From Bacillus thuringiensis (GTDB lineage: Bacteria > Bacillota > Bacilli > Bacillales > Bacillaceae_G), in the NCBI RefSeq assembly GCF_022095615.2, contig NZ_CP155559.1:2167501-2231500 (forward strand): DNA of 64,000 nucleotides, read 5' to 3'. The notes beneath the pieces are model-generated. The model ran no database searches, was not told the DNA's origin, and was given only the letters and a program-made list of their open reading frames with translations. The number at the start of each line of letters is the position of its first letter. Within the stretch, counting starts at the first letter, position 1. A program made the position numbers and the translations under genes. Below, one piece after another: positions 1 to 12,421 of this stretch.

Positions 1-198
1 AGCGATTTAAATGGAGATGGTGAATGGATTGTTACAATTCGCTGTGCTGAAGTGCAAGAAAACACACTTCGATTATTTGCAGGAGCGGGAGTTGTTGCTG
101 AGTCAAAACCAGAAGATGAGTTAGCAGAAACATCAGCTAAGTTCCAAACAATGCTGAAGGCTCTAGGGTTAAGTGATAATTCGCTGAATGAAAAATAG
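1..198 (+). CDS. dhbC: Isochorismate synthase DhbC, C-terminal end only
   Basis: The window opens inside this reading frame, and the last 65 codons are present before a TAG at 196-198. Isochorismate synthase converts chorismate to isochorismate, the first committed step to 2,3-dihydroxybenzoate. The visible tail contains a GDGEW stretch and then [17 protein letters not shown], the conserved C-terminal signature of chorismate-utilising enzymes (MenF/EntC/PabB fold), in which the final E-x-x-E region helps bind magnesium. It sits 12 nt before dhbE with a GGGGGAAG ribosome binding site between them, so it belongs to the same operon. The DhbC name rests on this tail plus the dhbE-B-F order, and the rest of the gene is outside the window. 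Confidence 0.9.
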   Translation, partial: SDLNGDGEWIVTIRCAEVQENTLRLFAGAGVVAESKPEDELAETSAKFQTMLKALGLSDNSLNEK

Positions 199-210
199 GG
201 GGAAGAAAGA

Positions 211-1827
211 ATGTTATCAGGTTTCACGGAATGGCCAGAAGAATTTGCAAATCGTTATCGAGAAGAAGGATGTTGGCTTGGAGAAACATTTGGTTCGTTG
301 TTAAGAGAACGTGCTGAAAAGCATGGAGATGAAATTGCAGTTGTAAGTGGTAATACGCATATAACGTATAGTGAGCTTGATAAAAAAGTAGATCGCTTAG
401 CTGCAGGTTTACTGAATTTAGGAGTAAAGAAAGAGGACCGAGTTGTTCTTCAGTTACCTAATATTATAGAGTTTTTTGAAATATGTTTTGCGCTATTTCG
501 GATTGGAGCACTTCCTGTCTTTGCACTACCTTCACATCGAAGTAGTGAAATTAGTTATTTTTGTGAGTTTGGTGAGGCGAGTGCTTACGTTATTTCAGAT
601 AAGGCTCTCGGCTTTGATTATCGAAAACTAGCAAGAGAAGTGAAAGAGAAAGTATCAACTTTACAACATGTAATTGTAGTGGGAGAAGAAGAAGAGTTTG
701 TGAACATAAGTGATCTGTATATAGATTCCGTTCCATTACCAGAAGTTCAGCCAAGTGATGTTGCATTTCTCCAATTATCAGGGGGGACAACAGGACTTTC
801 TAAATTAATTCCTAGAACGCATGATGACTATATCTATAGTTTACGTGTTAGCGCTGAAATTTGTAATTTGAATAGGGATAGCGTATATATGGCTGTTCTT
901 CCAGTAGCGCACAATTACCCGATGAGTTCTCCAGGGACATTTGGAACTTTCTATGCAGGTGGAAAAGTAGTGTTGGCAACTGGAGGTAGTCCAGATGAGG
1001 CATTTGCTCTTATCGAAAAAGAAAAAGTGACGATTACTGCCCTTGTTCCGCCATTAGCAATGATATGGCTTGATGCTGCATCTTCTCGTAATAACGACTT
1101 ATCGAGCCTAGAAGTTATTCAAGTAGGTGGTGCTAAATTTAGTGCTGAGGTTGCAAAACGTATACGCCCTACATTTGGTTGTACATTACAGCAAGTGTTC
1201 GGTATGGCAGAAGGGTTAGTAAATTACACAAGATTAGATGATCCGGAAGAAATTATTATTCATACACAAGGTAGACCGATGTCTACATTTGATGAAGTAC
1301 GAGTTGTTGATGAAAATGACAAGGATGTAAAACCTGGTGAAGTAGGTGGTTTATTAACACGAGGGCCATATACAATTCGTGGCTATTATAAAGCGGCAAA
1401 GCATAATGAAAGGTCATTTACTGAAGATGGATTTTATCGTACTGGAGATCTTGTAAAAGTAAATGAACAAGGTTACATCATTGTAGAGGGTAGGGATAAA
1501 GATCAAATTAATCGTGGTGGTGAGAAAGTTGCTGCGGAAGAGGTTGAAAATCATATATTAGCACATGATGCAGTACATGATGTTGCAATTGTATCAATGC
1601 CTGACGATTATTTAGGGGAACGTACTTGTGCATTTGTTATAGCTCGCGGACAAGCTCCGACAATAAGTGAATTAAAAAAGTTTTTAAGAGAACGCGGTAT
1701 AGCAGCTTATAAGATTCCGGATCGAATTGAATTTATTGAATCATTCCCGCAAACAGGTGTTGGAAAGGTAAGCAAAAAAGAGTTACGTAAAGTCATTGCT
1801 GAAAAACTTATTACGGTAAAACGATAA
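211..1827 (+). CDS. dhbE: 2,3-dihydroxybenzoate-AMP ligase
   Basis: This 538-residue stand-alone adenylation enzyme activates 2,3-dihydroxybenzoate with ATP and loads it onto the aryl carrier domain of DhbB. The AMP-binding P-loop (SGGTTGLSK, about residue 190) and the late YRTGDLV and [14 protein letters not shown] motifs with the C-terminal catalytic lysine (TGVGKVSKK) are all present. The residues that set dihydroxybenzoate specificity in the known DhbE structure fall at the same numbers here: Asn235, Ser240 (HNYPMSSP) and Val337. The length matches the family. ATG at 211 follows a GGGGGAAG site. The gene lies between dhbC and dhbB in one transcription unit. Confidence 0.97.
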   Translation: MLSGFTEWPEEFANRYREEGCWLGETFGSLLRERAEKHGDEIAVVSGNTHITYSELDKKVDRLAAGLLNLGVKKEDRVVLQLPNIIEFFEICFALFRIGALPVFALPSHRSSEISYFCEFGEASAYVISDKALGFDYRKLAREVKEKVSTLQHVIVVGEEEEFVNISDLYIDSVPLPEVQPSDVAFLQLSGGTTGLSKLIPRTHDDYIYSLRVSAEICNLNRDSVYMAVLPVAHNYPMSSPGTFGTFYAGGKVVLATGGSPDEAFALIEKEKVTITALVPPLAMIWLDAASSRNNDLSSLEVIQVGGAKFSAEVAKRIRPTFGCTLQQVFGMAEGLVNYTRLDDPEEIIIHTQGRPMSTFDEVRVVDENDKDVKPGEVGGLLTRGPYTIRGYYKAAKHNERSFTEDGFYRTGDLVKVNEQGYIIVEGRDKDQINRGGEKVAAEEVENHILAHDAVHDVAIVSMPDDYLGERTCAFVIARGQAPTISELKKFLRERGIAAYKIPDRIEFIESFPQTGVGKVSKKELRKVIAEKLITVKR

Positions 1828-1857
1828 AAAATATAAAAATTGGAAGGAAGTGATTAG

Positions 1858-2751
1858 ATGGCTATCCCATCTATTTCAGTATATAAAATGCCAGTTGAAT
1901 CAGAACTACCAAAAAATAAAGTGAACTGGACGCCAGATCCGAAACGTGCGGTTCTTCTAATCCATGACATGCAAGAATATTTTCTTGATGCATATAGCGA
2001 TACAGAGTCACCAAAAGTAGAACTCATTTCAAATATTAAGATGATAAGAGAAAAATGTAAGGAGCTTGGTATACCAGTTGTTTATACAGCACAACCAGGT
2101 GGACAAACGTTAGAACAGCGAGGATTATTACAAGACTTCTGGGGCGATGGTATTCCTGCTGGACCAGATAAAAAGAAAATTGTCAATGAACTTACTCCTG
2201 ATGAGAATGATATCTTCTTAACAAAATGGAGATATAGTGCATTTAAAAAGACAAATCTACTAGAAATTTTAAATGAACAGGGAAGAGATCAACTTATTAT
2301 TTGCGGTATTTATGCGCATATTGGCTGCCTTTTAACAGCTTGTGAAGCGTTTATGGACGGTATAGAGCCATTCTTTGTAGCAGATGCAGTTGCTGATTTT
2401 TCATTAGAGCATCATAAGCAAGCATTGGAGTATGCGTCTAGTAGATGTGCAGTAACGACATCCGCCCATTCACTGTTAAAAGATCTACAAAGTGAAAAAG
2501 GTGATAAGAGTGAAGGGATTACTTTACAGGAAGTACATGAACTAGTTGCACAATTACTTCGTGAACCAGTAGAAAGTATTGAGACTGATGAAGATTTATT
2601 AAATAGAGGACTTGATTCGGTCAGAATTATGAGTTTAGTAGAGAAGTGGCGTCGCGAAGGAAAAGAAATCACTTTTGCGGATTTAGCAGAGAACCCAACC
2701 GTTGTCGATTGGTACCGCTTATTATCTCCGCAAACAGAACATGTACTTTAA
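1858..2751 (+). CDS. dhbB: Isochorismatase with C-terminal aryl carrier domain
   Basis: This is a 297-residue bifunctional protein. Residues 1-205 form an isochorismatase domain that hydrolyses isochorismate to 2,3-dihydro-2,3-dihydroxybenzoate and pyruvate. The catalytic Asp is in LLIHDMQEYF (Asp37), with a lysine in FLTKWRYSAF and the conserved CGIYAHIGCLLTA cysteine region. Residues about 215-290 form an aryl carrier protein, whose phosphopantetheine attachment serine is in RGLDSVRIM (Ser254). DhbE loads dihydroxybenzoate onto this domain, which hands it to the first condensation domain of DhbF. A GGAAGTG ribosome site precedes the ATG. Length and domain order are as in EntB and DhbB. Confidence 0.97.
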   Translation: MAIPSISVYKMPVESELPKNKVNWTPDPKRAVLLIHDMQEYFLDAYSDTESPKVELISNIKMIREKCKELGIPVVYTAQPGGQTLEQRGLLQDFWGDGIPAGPDKKKIVNELTPDENDIFLTKWRYSAFKKTNLLEILNEQGRDQLIICGIYAHIGCLLTACEAFMDGIEPFFVADAVADFSLEHHKQALEYASSRCAVTTSAHSLLKDLQSEKGDKSEGITLQEVHELVAQLLREPVESIETDEDLLNRGLDSVRIMSLVEKWRREGKEITFADLAENPTVVDWYRLLSPQTEHVL

Positions 2752-2782
2752 TATAGACTACATAATAAAGGGGTAGTAAAGA

Positions 2783-5700
2783 ATGCCTAATAGTCAAAAG
2801 GTTCGTTATTCGTTATCATCTGCGCAGACTGGTATGTGGTTTGCACAGCAATTAGACCCGCTTAATCCGATTTATAATACTGGGGAGTATGTTGAAATAA
2901 GCGGAAATATTAATAAAGAAATTTTTGAATTAGCAGTACGTAAAGTTGTAACAGAAGCAGAAGCACTACACGTTCGTTTCGAAGAGGATGAAATGGGCCC
3001 ATGGCAAGTTATGGAAGAATTACAGTGTCATATGCATTTTATTGACGCTCGTAAAGAAGAAAATCCTGAAGAAGCTGCTAAAGTATGGATGAAAAATGAT
3101 TTATCTATGCCAGTCGATTTGAAAACAGATACATTATTTACTGAAGCACTTATTCAAGTTGAAAATAATCGTTTCTTTTGGTATCAGCGCATCCATCACA
3201 TTGTGATGGATGGCTATGGATTTTCACTTCTTAGCCAAAAGGTAGCGAAAGAGTATACATCACTTATAGAGGAAACAAACAAGAATGAAAAGTCTTTTGG
3301 TTCTATTTCAAAAATTGTACAAGAAGATATTGAGTATCAGGAGTCTAAACAAATTCAGGAAGATCGTACTTTTTGGTTAGAGAAATTTGCTGATGAACCA
3401 GAAGTTGTAAGTTTGGCAGAACGAGCGCCGAGAACATCAAATGGATTTTTACGAGAAACCGCGTATTTATCCAGATCTAGCACGAAAACATTACTAGAAG
3501 ATATTAATGTTTCGTTAACAAGTTGGCCAGAATTTATTGTCGCTGTAACAAGTATTTATATGCATAAATTAACAGGTGCAAATGATATTGTTTTAGGTTT
3601 ACCGATGATGGGGCGTATCGGTTCTGCATCTATTTATACACCGAGTATGGTAATGAATTTAGTACCACTTCGTCTCACTGTAACTCCAAATATAACTCTT
3701 GCGGAATTATTACAGCAAGTTTCTAAAGAAATCCGAGACGTACGTCGTCATCATAAATATCGTCATGAGGAATTAAGAAGAGACTTAAAGTTACTAGGTG
3801 AAAATCAAAGGTTATTCGGGCCATTAGTGAATGTTATGCCTTTTGATTATGGGCTTAACTTTGCTGGTAATCGTGGTATTACACATAATTTATCAGCAGG
3901 ACCTGTTGATGATTTATCGATAAATGTTTATAAACGTTTCGATGAAAATGAGTTAATGATTCATTTTGATGCGAACCCGGAGGTATATAGTGATTCGGAA
4001 CTAGCATTGCATAAAGAGAGATTTATGAATGTATTAGAATTAGTGATAAATGATTATGAAAGAGATACGTCGATTGGAAATATAAACATTACTCTTCCTG
4101 AAGAAAATCATAAAGTTTTATTGGAATGGAATGAAACTAAGGAAGCTGAAGAGTTAATCTCTCTACCTATATTATTTGAAAAACAAGTACAAAAAAATCC
4201 AAATAAAATAGCGATTACATGTAACGGAGTAGACCTTACGTATAAAGAGCTAAATGAAAGGGCAAATGAACTAGCGAACTATTTAGCAGAAGAAGGTATA
4301 GGGCCAAATCAGTTTGTAGCTTTAGTATTTCCAAGATCAATAGAAATGGTAGTTAGTATGCTAGCAGTCTTAAAGGCTGGTGCAGCGTATTTACCAATAG
4401 ATCCAGAATATCCAGCCGAGCGAATAAATTATATAGTAAATGATGCAAGGCCAGTTTGTATTATAACGCATTCATCGGTCACATCAACTTTAGTTATAGA
4501 AAATGATATAAAAAAAATCGAATTAGATCGAGAAGAAACAGAACTAGCATTAAAAGCATATTCTCATATGAATCTACCATTTAGAAATGAAGAATCACTT
4601 TTAAAGCCTGCGTATACAATTTACACTTCAGGCTCAACTGGAAATCCAAAAGGTGTAATTGTTCCTATGAAAGCTTTAAGTAACTTTTTATTGTCCATGG
4701 ATGATATGTTTTCATTACATGAAAATGATCATTTATTAGCAGTTACAACATTTGCGTTTGATATTTCTGCTCTAGAGATTTATTTACCTCTTATTAGTGG
4801 TGCAAGTATAACAATTGTACAAAAGGAGGTAATTCAAGAACCTTCTGCGTTAACGGCAATGATACAAGAAGAAAGAGTAACAATTATGCAAGCTACACCT
4901 ACGTTATGGCAGGCGTTAGTAACTGAATATCCAGAGAGGCTACAAGGGCTAAATGTGCTCGTAGGTGGTGAAGCGCTTCCGGCCCATTTAGCAAATACAT
5001 TAAAAGAATTAGGTTGCTCTATTACAAACTTATATGGACCAACTGAAACGACTATTTGGTCTACTGTCATGAACATTGATGAAAATGAAATTGGTATACC
5101 TCCTATTGGAAAGCCAATTTGGAGTACAGACGTGTATGTATTAGATGCAGGTTTACAACCAGTTCCACCTGGAGTAATTGGGGAATTATATATTGCGGGG
5201 GAAGGGCTTGCGAACGGATATTTAGGAAAACCAGAGTTAACGGCTGAACGGTTTGTTGCAGATCCTCATGGAAAACCAGGGAAGCGTATGTACCGCACAG
5301 GTGATCTGGTGAAATGGCGTAACGATGGTGTGTTAGAGTACATGAGCCGCGCAGATCATCAAATTAAAATTCGTGGTTTCCGAATTGAATTAGCTGAAAT
5401 TGAAATGGTATTACAACGACATGAGTATATTCAACAAGCGGTAGTAATGGTACGAGAAGATCGCCCAAATGATAAACGAATCATTGCGTATATCGTTGCC
5501 GAAGGGTATGAAGGGATTAACCTTTCAGAAATTCGTACTTATGTTTCAGAAAGTTTAGCGAATTATATGGTGCCATCGGCATTTGTTGTGCTAGAAGAAT
5601 TACCATTAACGCCAAATGGTAAGGTTGATAGAAAGAAATTACCTGCTCCTGATTTTAATGAAACGAACAAGGAGAGAGTTGCTAGAAATCCGAAAGAAGA

Positions 5701-8700
5701 AATATTATGTGATTTATTTGCAGAAGTACTTGGTGTTTCTCGCATTAGCATTGATGATAATTTCTTTGAAATGGGTGGCCATTCGCTTCTTGCATCTCGT
5801 CTAATGTCAAGAATTCGTGAAACGTTAAGTGTTGAATTAGGAATAGGAAAACTATTTGAATCGCCAACTGTTGCTGAACTTGTGAAACAATTGGATCAAG
5901 CAAAAACTGCAAGACCAGCTATTAAGAAAGTAAGTAGACCAAATGAAGTTCCACTTTCATTTGCACAGCGCAGGTTATGGTTCTTAAATTGTTTAGAAGG
6001 TCCAAGTCCTACTTATAATATTCCATTAGTTATTCGTATTTCTGGAAAGTTGAACGAGGAAGCATTGCAAGGTGCCTTTTACGATGTAGTTGAGAAACAT
6101 GAAACGCTTAGAACGATTTTCCCTAACGTATTAGGGAGTTCCTATCAGAAAATTTTAGATATGGAAAATTTAAATTTAGAAATGATTATAACAAGAACGT
6201 GTAAAGATGAATTAGAAAGTGTGCTTGTAGAGGCGGTAAGATATAGTTTTAAACTTGATGTTGAACCAGCAGTTCGTCTGCAACTATTTACAGTGAATGA
6301 AAACGAACATGTATTACTAATTTTATTGCACCATATTGTAGGGGATGGCTGGTCATTACAACCGTTAACGAGAGATTTTACAGCGGCATATAAAGCACGA
6401 TGTCAAGGTAACAGAGTTCAGCTAGAGACACTTCCAGTTCAATACGCAGATTATGCACTTTGGCAACAACAATTGTTAGGTGATGAAACTACACGAGAGA
6501 GTCTTATTTCAACACAATTAGATTTTTGGAAACAAGAGCTAAAGGGTTTACCAGATCAATTGGAGTTACCTACAGATTATCAGCGTCCAATTGAAACGAG
6601 TTACCGCGGAGAAACAGTTCATTTTCAAATAGATGCAAGTATGCATAGTAGGTTAGTAGAGCTTGCACGGAAAAACGGAGTTAGTTTGTTTATGGTGTTG
6701 CAAGCAGGGCTTAGTGCGCTATTTACAAGATTAGGTGCAGGTACTGATATACCAATCGGAAGTCCAATTGCTGGAAGAAACGATGATGCCCTCTCTGACA
6801 TAATCGGTTTATTTGTAAATACATTAGTGTTACGTACAAATACATCAGGAGATCCAAGTTTTAAAGAATTATTGAATAGAGTGAAGCAAGTAAATCTTGC
6901 AGCTTATGAAAATCAAGATGTTCCATTCGAACGACTTGTTGAAGTGTTAAACCCAGTACGTACTCGAAATAGTCATCCGCTGTTTCAAGTTATGTTAGCT
7001 TTCCAAAATACACCAGAAGCAACCTTTGATGCTCCAAATATAGAATCAATCCTTGAAATCCAAAGCGTCGGATCTGCGAAATTTGATCTAACATTTGAAA
7101 TTAGCGAGAGTAACGGAGTTGATGGTACGCCAAATGGATTACACGGGTTACTAGAGTTTAGTACTGATTTATATAAACGTGAAACGATTCAAAAATTAAT
7201 AGAAAGATACATGCTGTTATTAGACGATGCAGCAGAAAATCCGAATCAATCAATTGGAAGATTAGAAATATTAACTGTAGCAGAGAAAAATACAGTGTTA
7301 GAAAAGTGGAATGGTGGTTTTCAAATTGTACCAGAAATGACCTTATCACAATTATTTGAAAAACAGGCTTATATAAATCCAAATTCTATTGCTGTAGTCT
7401 TTGAAGATGAAAAATTAACTTATGAGGAATTGAATAAAAAAGCGAATAAAATAGCTCGATTGCTAATAGCAAAAGGAGTCGGTCCTGATCAACTCGTTGC
7501 ATTAGCAATGCCAAGATCATTAAACATGGTTGTAAGCTTATTAGCTGTTCTTAAAGCTGGTGCTGGATACCTTCCGTTAGATCCAGATTACCCAGCAGAC
7601 CGCATTTCATTTATGCTACACGATGCGAAACCATCATGTGTTTTAACGAATTCAGAAGTGGAAATTGAATGTGATGTGGCACTAAAAGTTTTAGTTGATG
7701 ATGTGAAAGTGATAGCAGAAGTTGAGAAATATAGTGAAGAAAATATTGATGAAGTGGAACGAATTAAGCCATTATCTCCATCACATATTGCTTACGTTAT
7801 TTATACGTCAGGCTCAACGGGTAGACCGAAAGGTGTTATGATACCTCATCAAAATGTAGTAAGACTTTTAGGAGCAACTGATCATTGGTTCCAGTTTGAC
7901 GGAAACGATGTTTGGACGATGTTCCATTCATACGCTTTTGATTTCTCGGTTTGGGAAATTTGGGGACCTTTATTATACGGAGGGCGTTTAGTTGTAGTGC
8001 CACATACTATAAGTCGCTCACCGAAAGAATTTTTACAGCTTCTTGTTAAAGAAAAGGTTACGGTTTTAAACCAAACTCCATCAGCGTTCTATCAATTGAT
8101 GCAAGCAGATCGTGAAAATGAAGAGATTGGCCAAAAATTATCTTTACGATATGTTGTTTTTGGAGGAGAAGCACTTGAGCTAAGTCGCTTAGAAGATTGG
8201 TATAATCGACATCCTCATAACGCACCAAAGCTTATTAATATGTACGGTATTACGGAGACGACAGTACATGTTAGTTATATTGAATTAGATGAAACTATCG
8301 TCTCTTTACGAGCAAATAGTTTAATTGGGTGCAGTATACCTGACCTTAAAGTGTATGTGTTAGACAACTATTTACAACCAGTGCCACCTGGAGTAGTTGG
8401 AGAAATGTATGTTGCAGGTGCAGGGCTTGCGCGTGGATATTTAGGAAGAGCAGGATTAACGGCTGAACGCTTTATCGCAGATCCATTTGGAAAGCCAGGT
8501 ACAAGAATGTATCGTACAGGAGACTTAGCTCGCTGGCGTAAAGATGGGACGCTAGATTATATAGGACGTGCAGATCATCAAATAAAAATTCGTGGATTCC
8601 GAATTGAATTAGGAGAAATAGAAGCAGTCATAATGAAGCACTCTAAAGTTGAGCAAGTAGCCGTTATTGTACGGGAAGATCAACCAGGGGATAAACGGTT

Positions 8701-9940
8701 AGTTTCTTATATCGTTGCATCAAATAATGAAGCGATTGATACGAATGAAATGCGTCAGTTTACTAGTGGTAGTTTACCAGATTATATGGTTCCATACGCT
8801 TTTGTAGTAGTAAATGAGTTACCTTTAACTCCAAACGGTAAATTAGATAGAAAGGCATTGCCAGCTCCAGAATTTATCGCATCATCTTCTAGTCGTGGTC
8901 CAAGAACACCGCAAGAAGAAATGTTATGTGACTTGTTTACAGAAGTGCTAAGTGTAACTCAAATTGGAATTGATGACGGATTCTTTGATCTTGGTGGTCA
9001 TTCACTCCTTGCAGTACAGCTTATGAGCCGCATTAAAGAGGCGCTTGGAGTGGAACTAAACATTGGTACTTTATTTGCAGCACCGACTGTTGCAGGGTTA
9101 GCTGAAAGACTTGAGATGGGGAATGGTCAAAGTGCACTTGATGTGTTGCTGCCATTACGAGCAAGCGGAGAGCAATTACCACTATTTTGTGTACACCCAG
9201 CAGGTGGATTAAGTTGGTGCTATGCAGGACTTATGAAATCTTTAGGAACAGATTATCCAATCTATGGTGTCCAAGCACGTGGTATTGCTAAAAATGAAGA
9301 ACTTCCAAAAAGTTTAGAGGAGATGGCGGCGGATTATTTAAAACACGTTCGTGAAGTACAGCCTCACGGACCATATCGTTTACTCGGTTGGTCGCTCGGA
9401 GGAAATGTTGTCCATGCAATGGCAGCGCAACTACAAAATGAAGGGGAAGAAGTAGAATTACTCGTTATGCTAGATTCTTACCCAGGTCACTTCCTACCGA
9501 ATACAGAAGCGCCTACTGAAGAAGAAGCGTTAATCGCATTACTTGCTCTAGGTGGATATGATCCAGATAACATGGATGGTAAACCGCTTACGATGGAAAG
9601 TGCGGTTGAAATACTTCGTAAAGATGGAAGTGCATTAGCAAGTCTTGAAGAAGAGACTATTTTGAATTTGAAAGAAACATATGTAAATTCGGTAGGATTG
9701 TTAGGGAAATACGTACCGAAAGTTTATAACGGAGATATTTTATTCTTTAGATCCACTGTTATACCAGACTGGTTTGATCCTATCTCTCCAAATACGTGGC
9801 TAAATTATTTAGACGGGCAAATTGTGCAACATGATATTGATTGTAGGCATAAAGATTTATGTCAGCCGGGTCCGCTTACAGAAATCGGACAAGTACTGGC
9901 GAAATTTTTGCAAAATAAGAAAGGGGTAAGTACAGTATGA
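2783..9940 (+). CDS. dhbF: Bacillibactin synthetase, dimodular NRPS
   Basis: This 2385-residue nonribosomal peptide synthetase is ordered C1-A1-PCP1-C2-A2-PCP2-TE. Condensation motifs are HHIVMDG (about 137) and HHIVGDG (about 1182). Adenylation cores are [11 protein letters not shown] (about 614) and [11 protein letters not shown] (about 1673). Carrier serines are in GGHSLLASR (about 1001) and GGHSLLAVQ (about 2074). The thioesterase nucleophile is in GWSLGG (about 2204). The ten-residue code of A1 reads D-I-L-Q-L-G-L-I-W, the glycine code, and A2 reads D-F-W-N-V-G-M-V-H, the threonine code with one conservative change. The thioesterase would trimerise and cyclise dihydroxybenzoyl-Gly-Thr units into bacillibactin. 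The start has a GGGGTAG site, and the end overlaps the MbtH gene by 4 nt. Confidence 0.98.
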   Translation: MPNSQKVRYSLSSAQTGMWFAQQLDPLNPIYNTGEYVEISGNINKEIFELAVRKVVTEAEALHVRFEEDEMGPWQVMEELQCHMHFIDARKEENPEEAAKVWMKNDLSMPVDLKTDTLFTEALIQVENNRFFWYQRIHHIVMDGYGFSLLSQKVAKEYTSLIEETNKNEKSFGSISKIVQEDIEYQESKQIQEDRTFWLEKFADEPEVVSLAERAPRTSNGFLRETAYLSRSSTKTLLEDINVSLTSWPEFIVAVTSIYMHKLTGANDIVLGLPMMGRIGSASIYTPSMVMNLVPLRLTVTPNITLAELLQQVSKEIRDVRRHHKYRHEELRRDLKLLGENQRLFGPLVNVMPFDYGLNFAGNRGITHNLSAGPVDDLSINVYKRFDENELMIHFDANPEVYSDSELALHKERFMNVLELVINDYERDTSIGNINITLPEENHKVLLEWNETKEAEELISLPILFEKQVQKNPNKIAITCNGVDLTYKELNERANELANYLAEEGIGPNQFVALVFPRSIEMVVSMLAVLKAGAAYLPIDPEYPAERINYIVNDARPVCIITHSSVTSTLVIENDIKKIELDREETELALKAYSHMNLPFRNEESLLKPAYTIYTSGSTGNPKGVIVPMKALSNFLLSMDDMFSLHENDHLLAVTTFAFDISALEIYLPLISGASITIVQKEVIQEPSALTAMIQEERVTIMQATPTLWQALVTEYPERLQGLNVLVGGEALPAHLANTLKELGCSITNLYGPTETTIWSTVMNIDENEIGIPPIGKPIWSTDVYVLDAGLQPVPPGVIGELYIAGEGLANGYLGKPELTAERFVADPHGKPGKRMYRTGDLVKWRNDGVLEYMSRADHQIKIRGFRIELAEIEMVLQRHEYIQQAVVMVREDRPNDKRIIAYIVAEGYEGINLSEIRTYVSESLANYMVPSAFVVLEELPLTPNGKVDRKKLPAPDFNETNKERVARNPKEEILCDLFAEVLGVSRISIDDNFFEMGGHSLLASRLMSRIRETLSVELGIGKLFESPTVAELVKQLDQAKTARPAIKKVSRPNEVPLSFAQRRLWFLNCLEGPSPTYNIPLVIRISGKLNEEALQGAFYDVVEKHETLRTIFPNVLGSSYQKILDMENLNLEMIITRTCKDELESVLVEAVRYSFKLDVEPAVRLQLFTVNENEHVLLILLHHIVGDGWSLQPLTRDFTAAYKARCQGNRVQLETLPVQYADYALWQQQLLGDETTRESLISTQLDFWKQELKGLPDQLELPTDYQRPIETSYRGETVHFQIDASMHSRLVELARKNGVSLFMVLQAGLSALFTRLGAGTDIPIGSPIAGRNDDALSDIIGLFVNTLVLRTNTSGDPSFKELLNRVKQVNLAAYENQDVPFERLVEVLNPVRTRNSHPLFQVMLAFQNTPEATFDAPNIESILEIQSVGSAKFDLTFEISESNGVDGTPNGLHGLLEFSTDLYKRETIQKLIERYMLLLDDAAENPNQSIGRLEILTVAEKNTVLEKWNGGFQIVPEMTLSQLFEKQAYINPNSIAVVFEDEKLTYEELNKKANKIARLLIAKGVGPDQLVALAMPRSLNMVVSLLAVLKAGAGYLPLDPDYPADRISFMLHDAKPSCVLTNSEVEIECDVALKVLVDDVKVIAEVEKYSEENIDEVERIKPLSPSHIAYVIYTSGSTGRPKGVMIPHQNVVRLLGATDHWFQFDGNDVWTMFHSYAFDFSVWEIWGPLLYGGRLVVVPHTISRSPKEFLQLLVKEKVTVLNQTPSAFYQLMQADRENEEIGQKLSLRYVVFGGEALELSRLEDWYNRHPHNAPKLINMYGITETTVHVSYIELDETIVSLRANSLIGCSIPDLKVYVLDNYLQPVPPGVVGEMYVAGAGLARGYLGRAGLTAERFIADPFGKPGTRMYRTGDLARWRKDGTLDYIGRADHQIKIRGFRIELGEIEAVIMKHSKVEQVAVIVREDQPGDKRLVSYIVASNNEAIDTNEMRQFTSGSLPDYMVPYAFVVVNELPLTPNGKLDRKALPAPEFIASSSSRGPRTPQEEMLCDLFTEVLSVTQIGIDDGFFDLGGHSLLAVQLMSRIKEALGVELNIGTLFAAPTVAGLAERLEMGNGQSALDVLLPLRASGEQLPLFCVHPAGGLSWCYAGLMKSLGTDYPIYGVQARGIAKNEELPKSLEEMAADYLKHVREVQPHGPYRLLGWSLGGNVVHAMAAQLQNEGEEVELLVMLDSYPGHFLPNTEAPTEEEALIALLALGGYDPDNMDGKPLTMESAVEILRKDGSALASLEEETILNLKETYVNSVGLLGKYVPKVYNGDILFFRSTVIPDWFDPISPNTWLNYLDGQIVQHDIDCRHKDLCQPGPLTEIGQVLAKFLQNKKGVSTV

Positions 9941-10161
9941 CGAATCCGTTTGAAAATGATAATTACACATATAAAGTATTAAAAAATGAGGAGGGTCAGT
10001 ATTCTCTCTGGCCTGTCTTTCTGGATGTACCTATTGGCTGGAATGTTGTACATGAAGAAGCTAGTAGGAAGGATTGTTTACAATATGTTGAAAATAACTG
10101 GGAAGATTTGAATCCAAAAAGTAATCAAGTTGGCGAAAAAATATTAGTAGGAAAACGATAA
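9937..10161 (+). CDS. MbtH-like NRPS accessory protein
   Basis: This is a 74-residue MbtH-family protein. Members bind adenylation domains and help them fold or work. The family signature is complete: [10 protein letters not shown] (residues about 16-25), [13 protein letters not shown] with the invariant tryptophan, and a C-terminal NWEDLNPKS. Its ATG overlaps the dhbF stop (ATGA) and its own stop shares one base with the next ATG (TAATG). Translational coupling with the synthetase and the exporter is therefore likely, and DhbF is the obvious partner. Confidence 0.96.
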   Translation: MTNPFENDNYTYKVLKNEEGQYSLWPVFLDVPIGWNVVHEEASRKDCLQYVENNWEDLNPKSNQVGEKILVGKR

Positions 10162-11603
10162 TGAAGGTAAAAATAAATCCAAAAGTAGTTGTAAGTATCG
10201 TATATATAACAGCGATGTTTATGGCTGCGATGGATGCAACAATTGTGAATGTAGCACTACAAACGATAAGTAAAGAATTACAAGTGCCTCCATCTGCAAT
10301 GGGGACGGTTAATGTTGGGTATTTAGTTAGCTTAGCTATTTTCCTTCCGGTTTCTGGTTGGTTAGGAGATCGCTTCGGTACGAAAAGAGTATTTCTAACT
10401 GCTCTTTTCGTATTTACAACTGCGTCTGCATTATGTGGAATAGCGAACGATATTACTTCATTGAATATTTTTCGTATCATGCAAGGTGTTGGTGGCGGAC
10501 TTTTAACACCAGTTGGGATGGCGATGTTATTCCGAACATTTTCACCAGAGGAAAGGCCGAAAATTTCACGGTTTATTGTGTTGCCAATTGCTGTCGCACC
10601 GGCAGTAGGGCCGATTATTGGAGGTTTTTTTGTTGATCAAATGTCTTGGCGCTGGGCATTTTATATTAATGTACCGTTTGGAATCGTAGCGTTACTATTC
10701 GGTCTACTATTTTTAAAAGAACATATTGAAAAATCAGCTGGTCGCTTTGACTCTCTCGGTTTTGTTCTTTCAGCACCAGGATTTGCGATGCTAATCTATG
10801 CACTTAGTCAAGGACCATCAAAAGGCTGGGTTTCTCCAGAAATTATGAGTACTGGGATAGTTGGGATTGTATGCATTACGTTGTTCATCATTGTGGAACT
10901 TAGAGTAAAGCAACCGATGTTAGATTTACGTTTATTAAAAGAACCTGTCTTTAGAAAGATGAGTTTTATTTCATTGTTTTCATCAGCTGGTTTATTAGGG
11001 ATGTTATTTGTTTTTCCACTTATGTATCAAAATGTAATAGGAGTGTCCGCACTGGAATCAGGTCTTACGACATTTCCAGAGGCGATTGGGTTAATGATAT
11101 CGTCACAGATTGTGCCATGGTCATATAAGAACTTAGGAGCTCGAAAGGTAATTTCTATTGGATTAATTTGTACGGCGATTATCTTTGTTTTATTAAGTTT
11201 TGTAAATCACGATACGAATCCTTGGCAAATACGAGCATTATTGTTTGGTATAGGTATTTTCTTAGGTCAATCTGTTGGAGCAGTTCAATTTTCTGCATTT
11301 AACAATATCACGCCACCTTCTATGGGGAGAGCAACGACTATATTTAATGTGCAAAATCGATTAGGTTCAGCGATAGGAGTTGCTGTTTTAGCTAGCATAT
11401 TATCTGGGTTTGGAAGTAATGAAATACGGAATCATGCACAGTCAGATTTCTTACCATATCAAGCCGCATTAATTGGATCAGCAATGTTTTTACTCGTAGC
11501 ATTACTATTTTCTTTACGTATTTCTGACAAAGAGGTAATGTCAAAGAAGAAAGAAAAAATGTTATCCGAATCAAAACAACAGAAAGCACTTGTCAATGAA
11601 TAA
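10161..11603 (+). CDS. MFS exporter of the DHA2 (14-helix) type, probable siderophore exporter
   Basis: This 480-residue polytopic membrane protein has the hallmarks of proton-driven EmrB/QacA-type drug exporters. The N-terminal helix carries MDATIVNVALQTIS, motif A is GWLGDRFGTKRVF, and a proline/glycine-rich motif C (APAVGPIIGGFFVD) lies near residue 150. It is translationally coupled to the MbtH gene and sits between siderophore biosynthesis and the phosphopantetheinyl transferase. The inferred role is therefore export of bacillibactin or a precursor across the cytoplasmic membrane. The substrate is inferred from position only, and a general multidrug exporter cannot be excluded. Confidence 0.88.
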   Translation: MKVKINPKVVVSIVYITAMFMAAMDATIVNVALQTISKELQVPPSAMGTVNVGYLVSLAIFLPVSGWLGDRFGTKRVFLTALFVFTTASALCGIANDITSLNIFRIMQGVGGGLLTPVGMAMLFRTFSPEERPKISRFIVLPIAVAPAVGPIIGGFFVDQMSWRWAFYINVPFGIVALLFGLLFLKEHIEKSAGRFDSLGFVLSAPGFAMLIYALSQGPSKGWVSPEIMSTGIVGIVCITLFIIVELRVKQPMLDLRLLKEPVFRKMSFISLFSSAGLLGMLFVFPLMYQNVIGVSALESGLTTFPEAIGLMISSQIVPWSYKNLGARKVISIGLICTAIIFVLLSFVNHDTNPWQIRALLFGIGIFLGQSVGAVQFSAFNNITPPSMGRATTIFNVQNRLGSAIGVAVLASILSGFGSNEIRNHAQSDFLPYQAALIGSAMFLLVALLFSLRISDKEVMSKKKEKMLSESKQQKALVNE

Positions 11604-11636
11604 CAATTGATATTCGTTGTATAAAGGAGAGTTTAC

Positions 11637-12386
11637 ATGATAGAAAGTAAAGTTGTAGATTCTATACCAACTTTGAATGAGAATGATTGTCAAATATGGT
11701 GGGCAAGAATTTCAGATTTGCAATCATGGCATTACAATTTACTAAATGATGTTGAACGGGAGAAAGCAAATTCATATCATCATTCGGCGGATCGTGCCCG
11801 TTTTATAATAGGTTGTGTAATTAGTAGATTAGTTCTAGGGAAAATTCTTTCTATTTCACCTGTTCAAGTGCCGATTGATCGAATGTGCCCAATATGTAAG
11901 TTACAACATGGCAGACCACAATTACCAGAAGGAATGCCGCAGTTATCTGTTTCACATTCAGGTGAGTGGGTTGTTGTTGCATTTACAAAGTCTGCACCTG
12001 TAGGCGTTGATGTTGAACAAATGAATCCAAATGTAGAAGTTATGAAAATGGCAGAGGGCGTATTAACAGACTTTGAAATCGCGCAAGTTATGAAATTACC
12101 TAATGAACAGAAAATAGAAGGTTTTTTAACATATTGGACTCGAAAAGAGGCAGTGTTAAAAGCGACAGGTGAAGGACTAATGATTTCACCAGAACATATT
12201 ACTGTATCAGCTCCAAATGATCCTCCGAATTTGTTGGTCTTTAAGGATAGACAGGAGTTAGTAGAAAATACAATGATGGAAGATATAAGGCCAAGTGTAG
12301 ATTATATGGCTTCAATTGCAATATTTAGTAAAGAAGTAACTGAAATTACACAGTTAGACGCAGTAGCGCTTTTAAATTATAAATAA
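11637..12386 (+). CDS. 4'-phosphopantetheinyl transferase, Sfp type
   Basis: This 249-residue enzyme transfers phosphopantetheine from CoA to carrier-protein serines. Visible motifs are the substrate-binding PQLSVSHSGEWVVVA, the magnesium-binding VGVDVEQM (about residues 117-124) and WTRKEAVLKATGEGL (about 163-177), the usual order in the Sfp/Gsp group. It lies 33 nt after the exporter with an AAAGGAGAG site, as the last clearly assigned gene of the operon. Its expected clients are the carrier domains of DhbB and DhbF. In B. subtilis sfp is not in the dhb operon, so the linkage here helps the function call. Confidence 0.95.
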   Translation: MIESKVVDSIPTLNENDCQIWWARISDLQSWHYNLLNDVEREKANSYHHSADRARFIIGCVISRLVLGKILSISPVQVPIDRMCPICKLQHGRPQLPEGMPQLSVSHSGEWVVVAFTKSAPVGVDVEQMNPNVEVMKMAEGVLTDFEIAQVMKLPNEQKIEGFLTYWTRKEAVLKATGEGLMISPEHITVSAPNDPPNLLVFKDRQELVENTMMEDIRPSVDYMASIAIFSKEVTEITQLDAVALLNYK

Positions 12387-12421
12387 GTTTAATAAAATAT
12401 TTTATAGAAGAGGTGTTCCCC

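Noticed and set aside
10061..10480. Minus-strand frame of 139 codons over the MbtH and MFS genes
   Set aside because: Antisense shadow of genes with clear family motifs.
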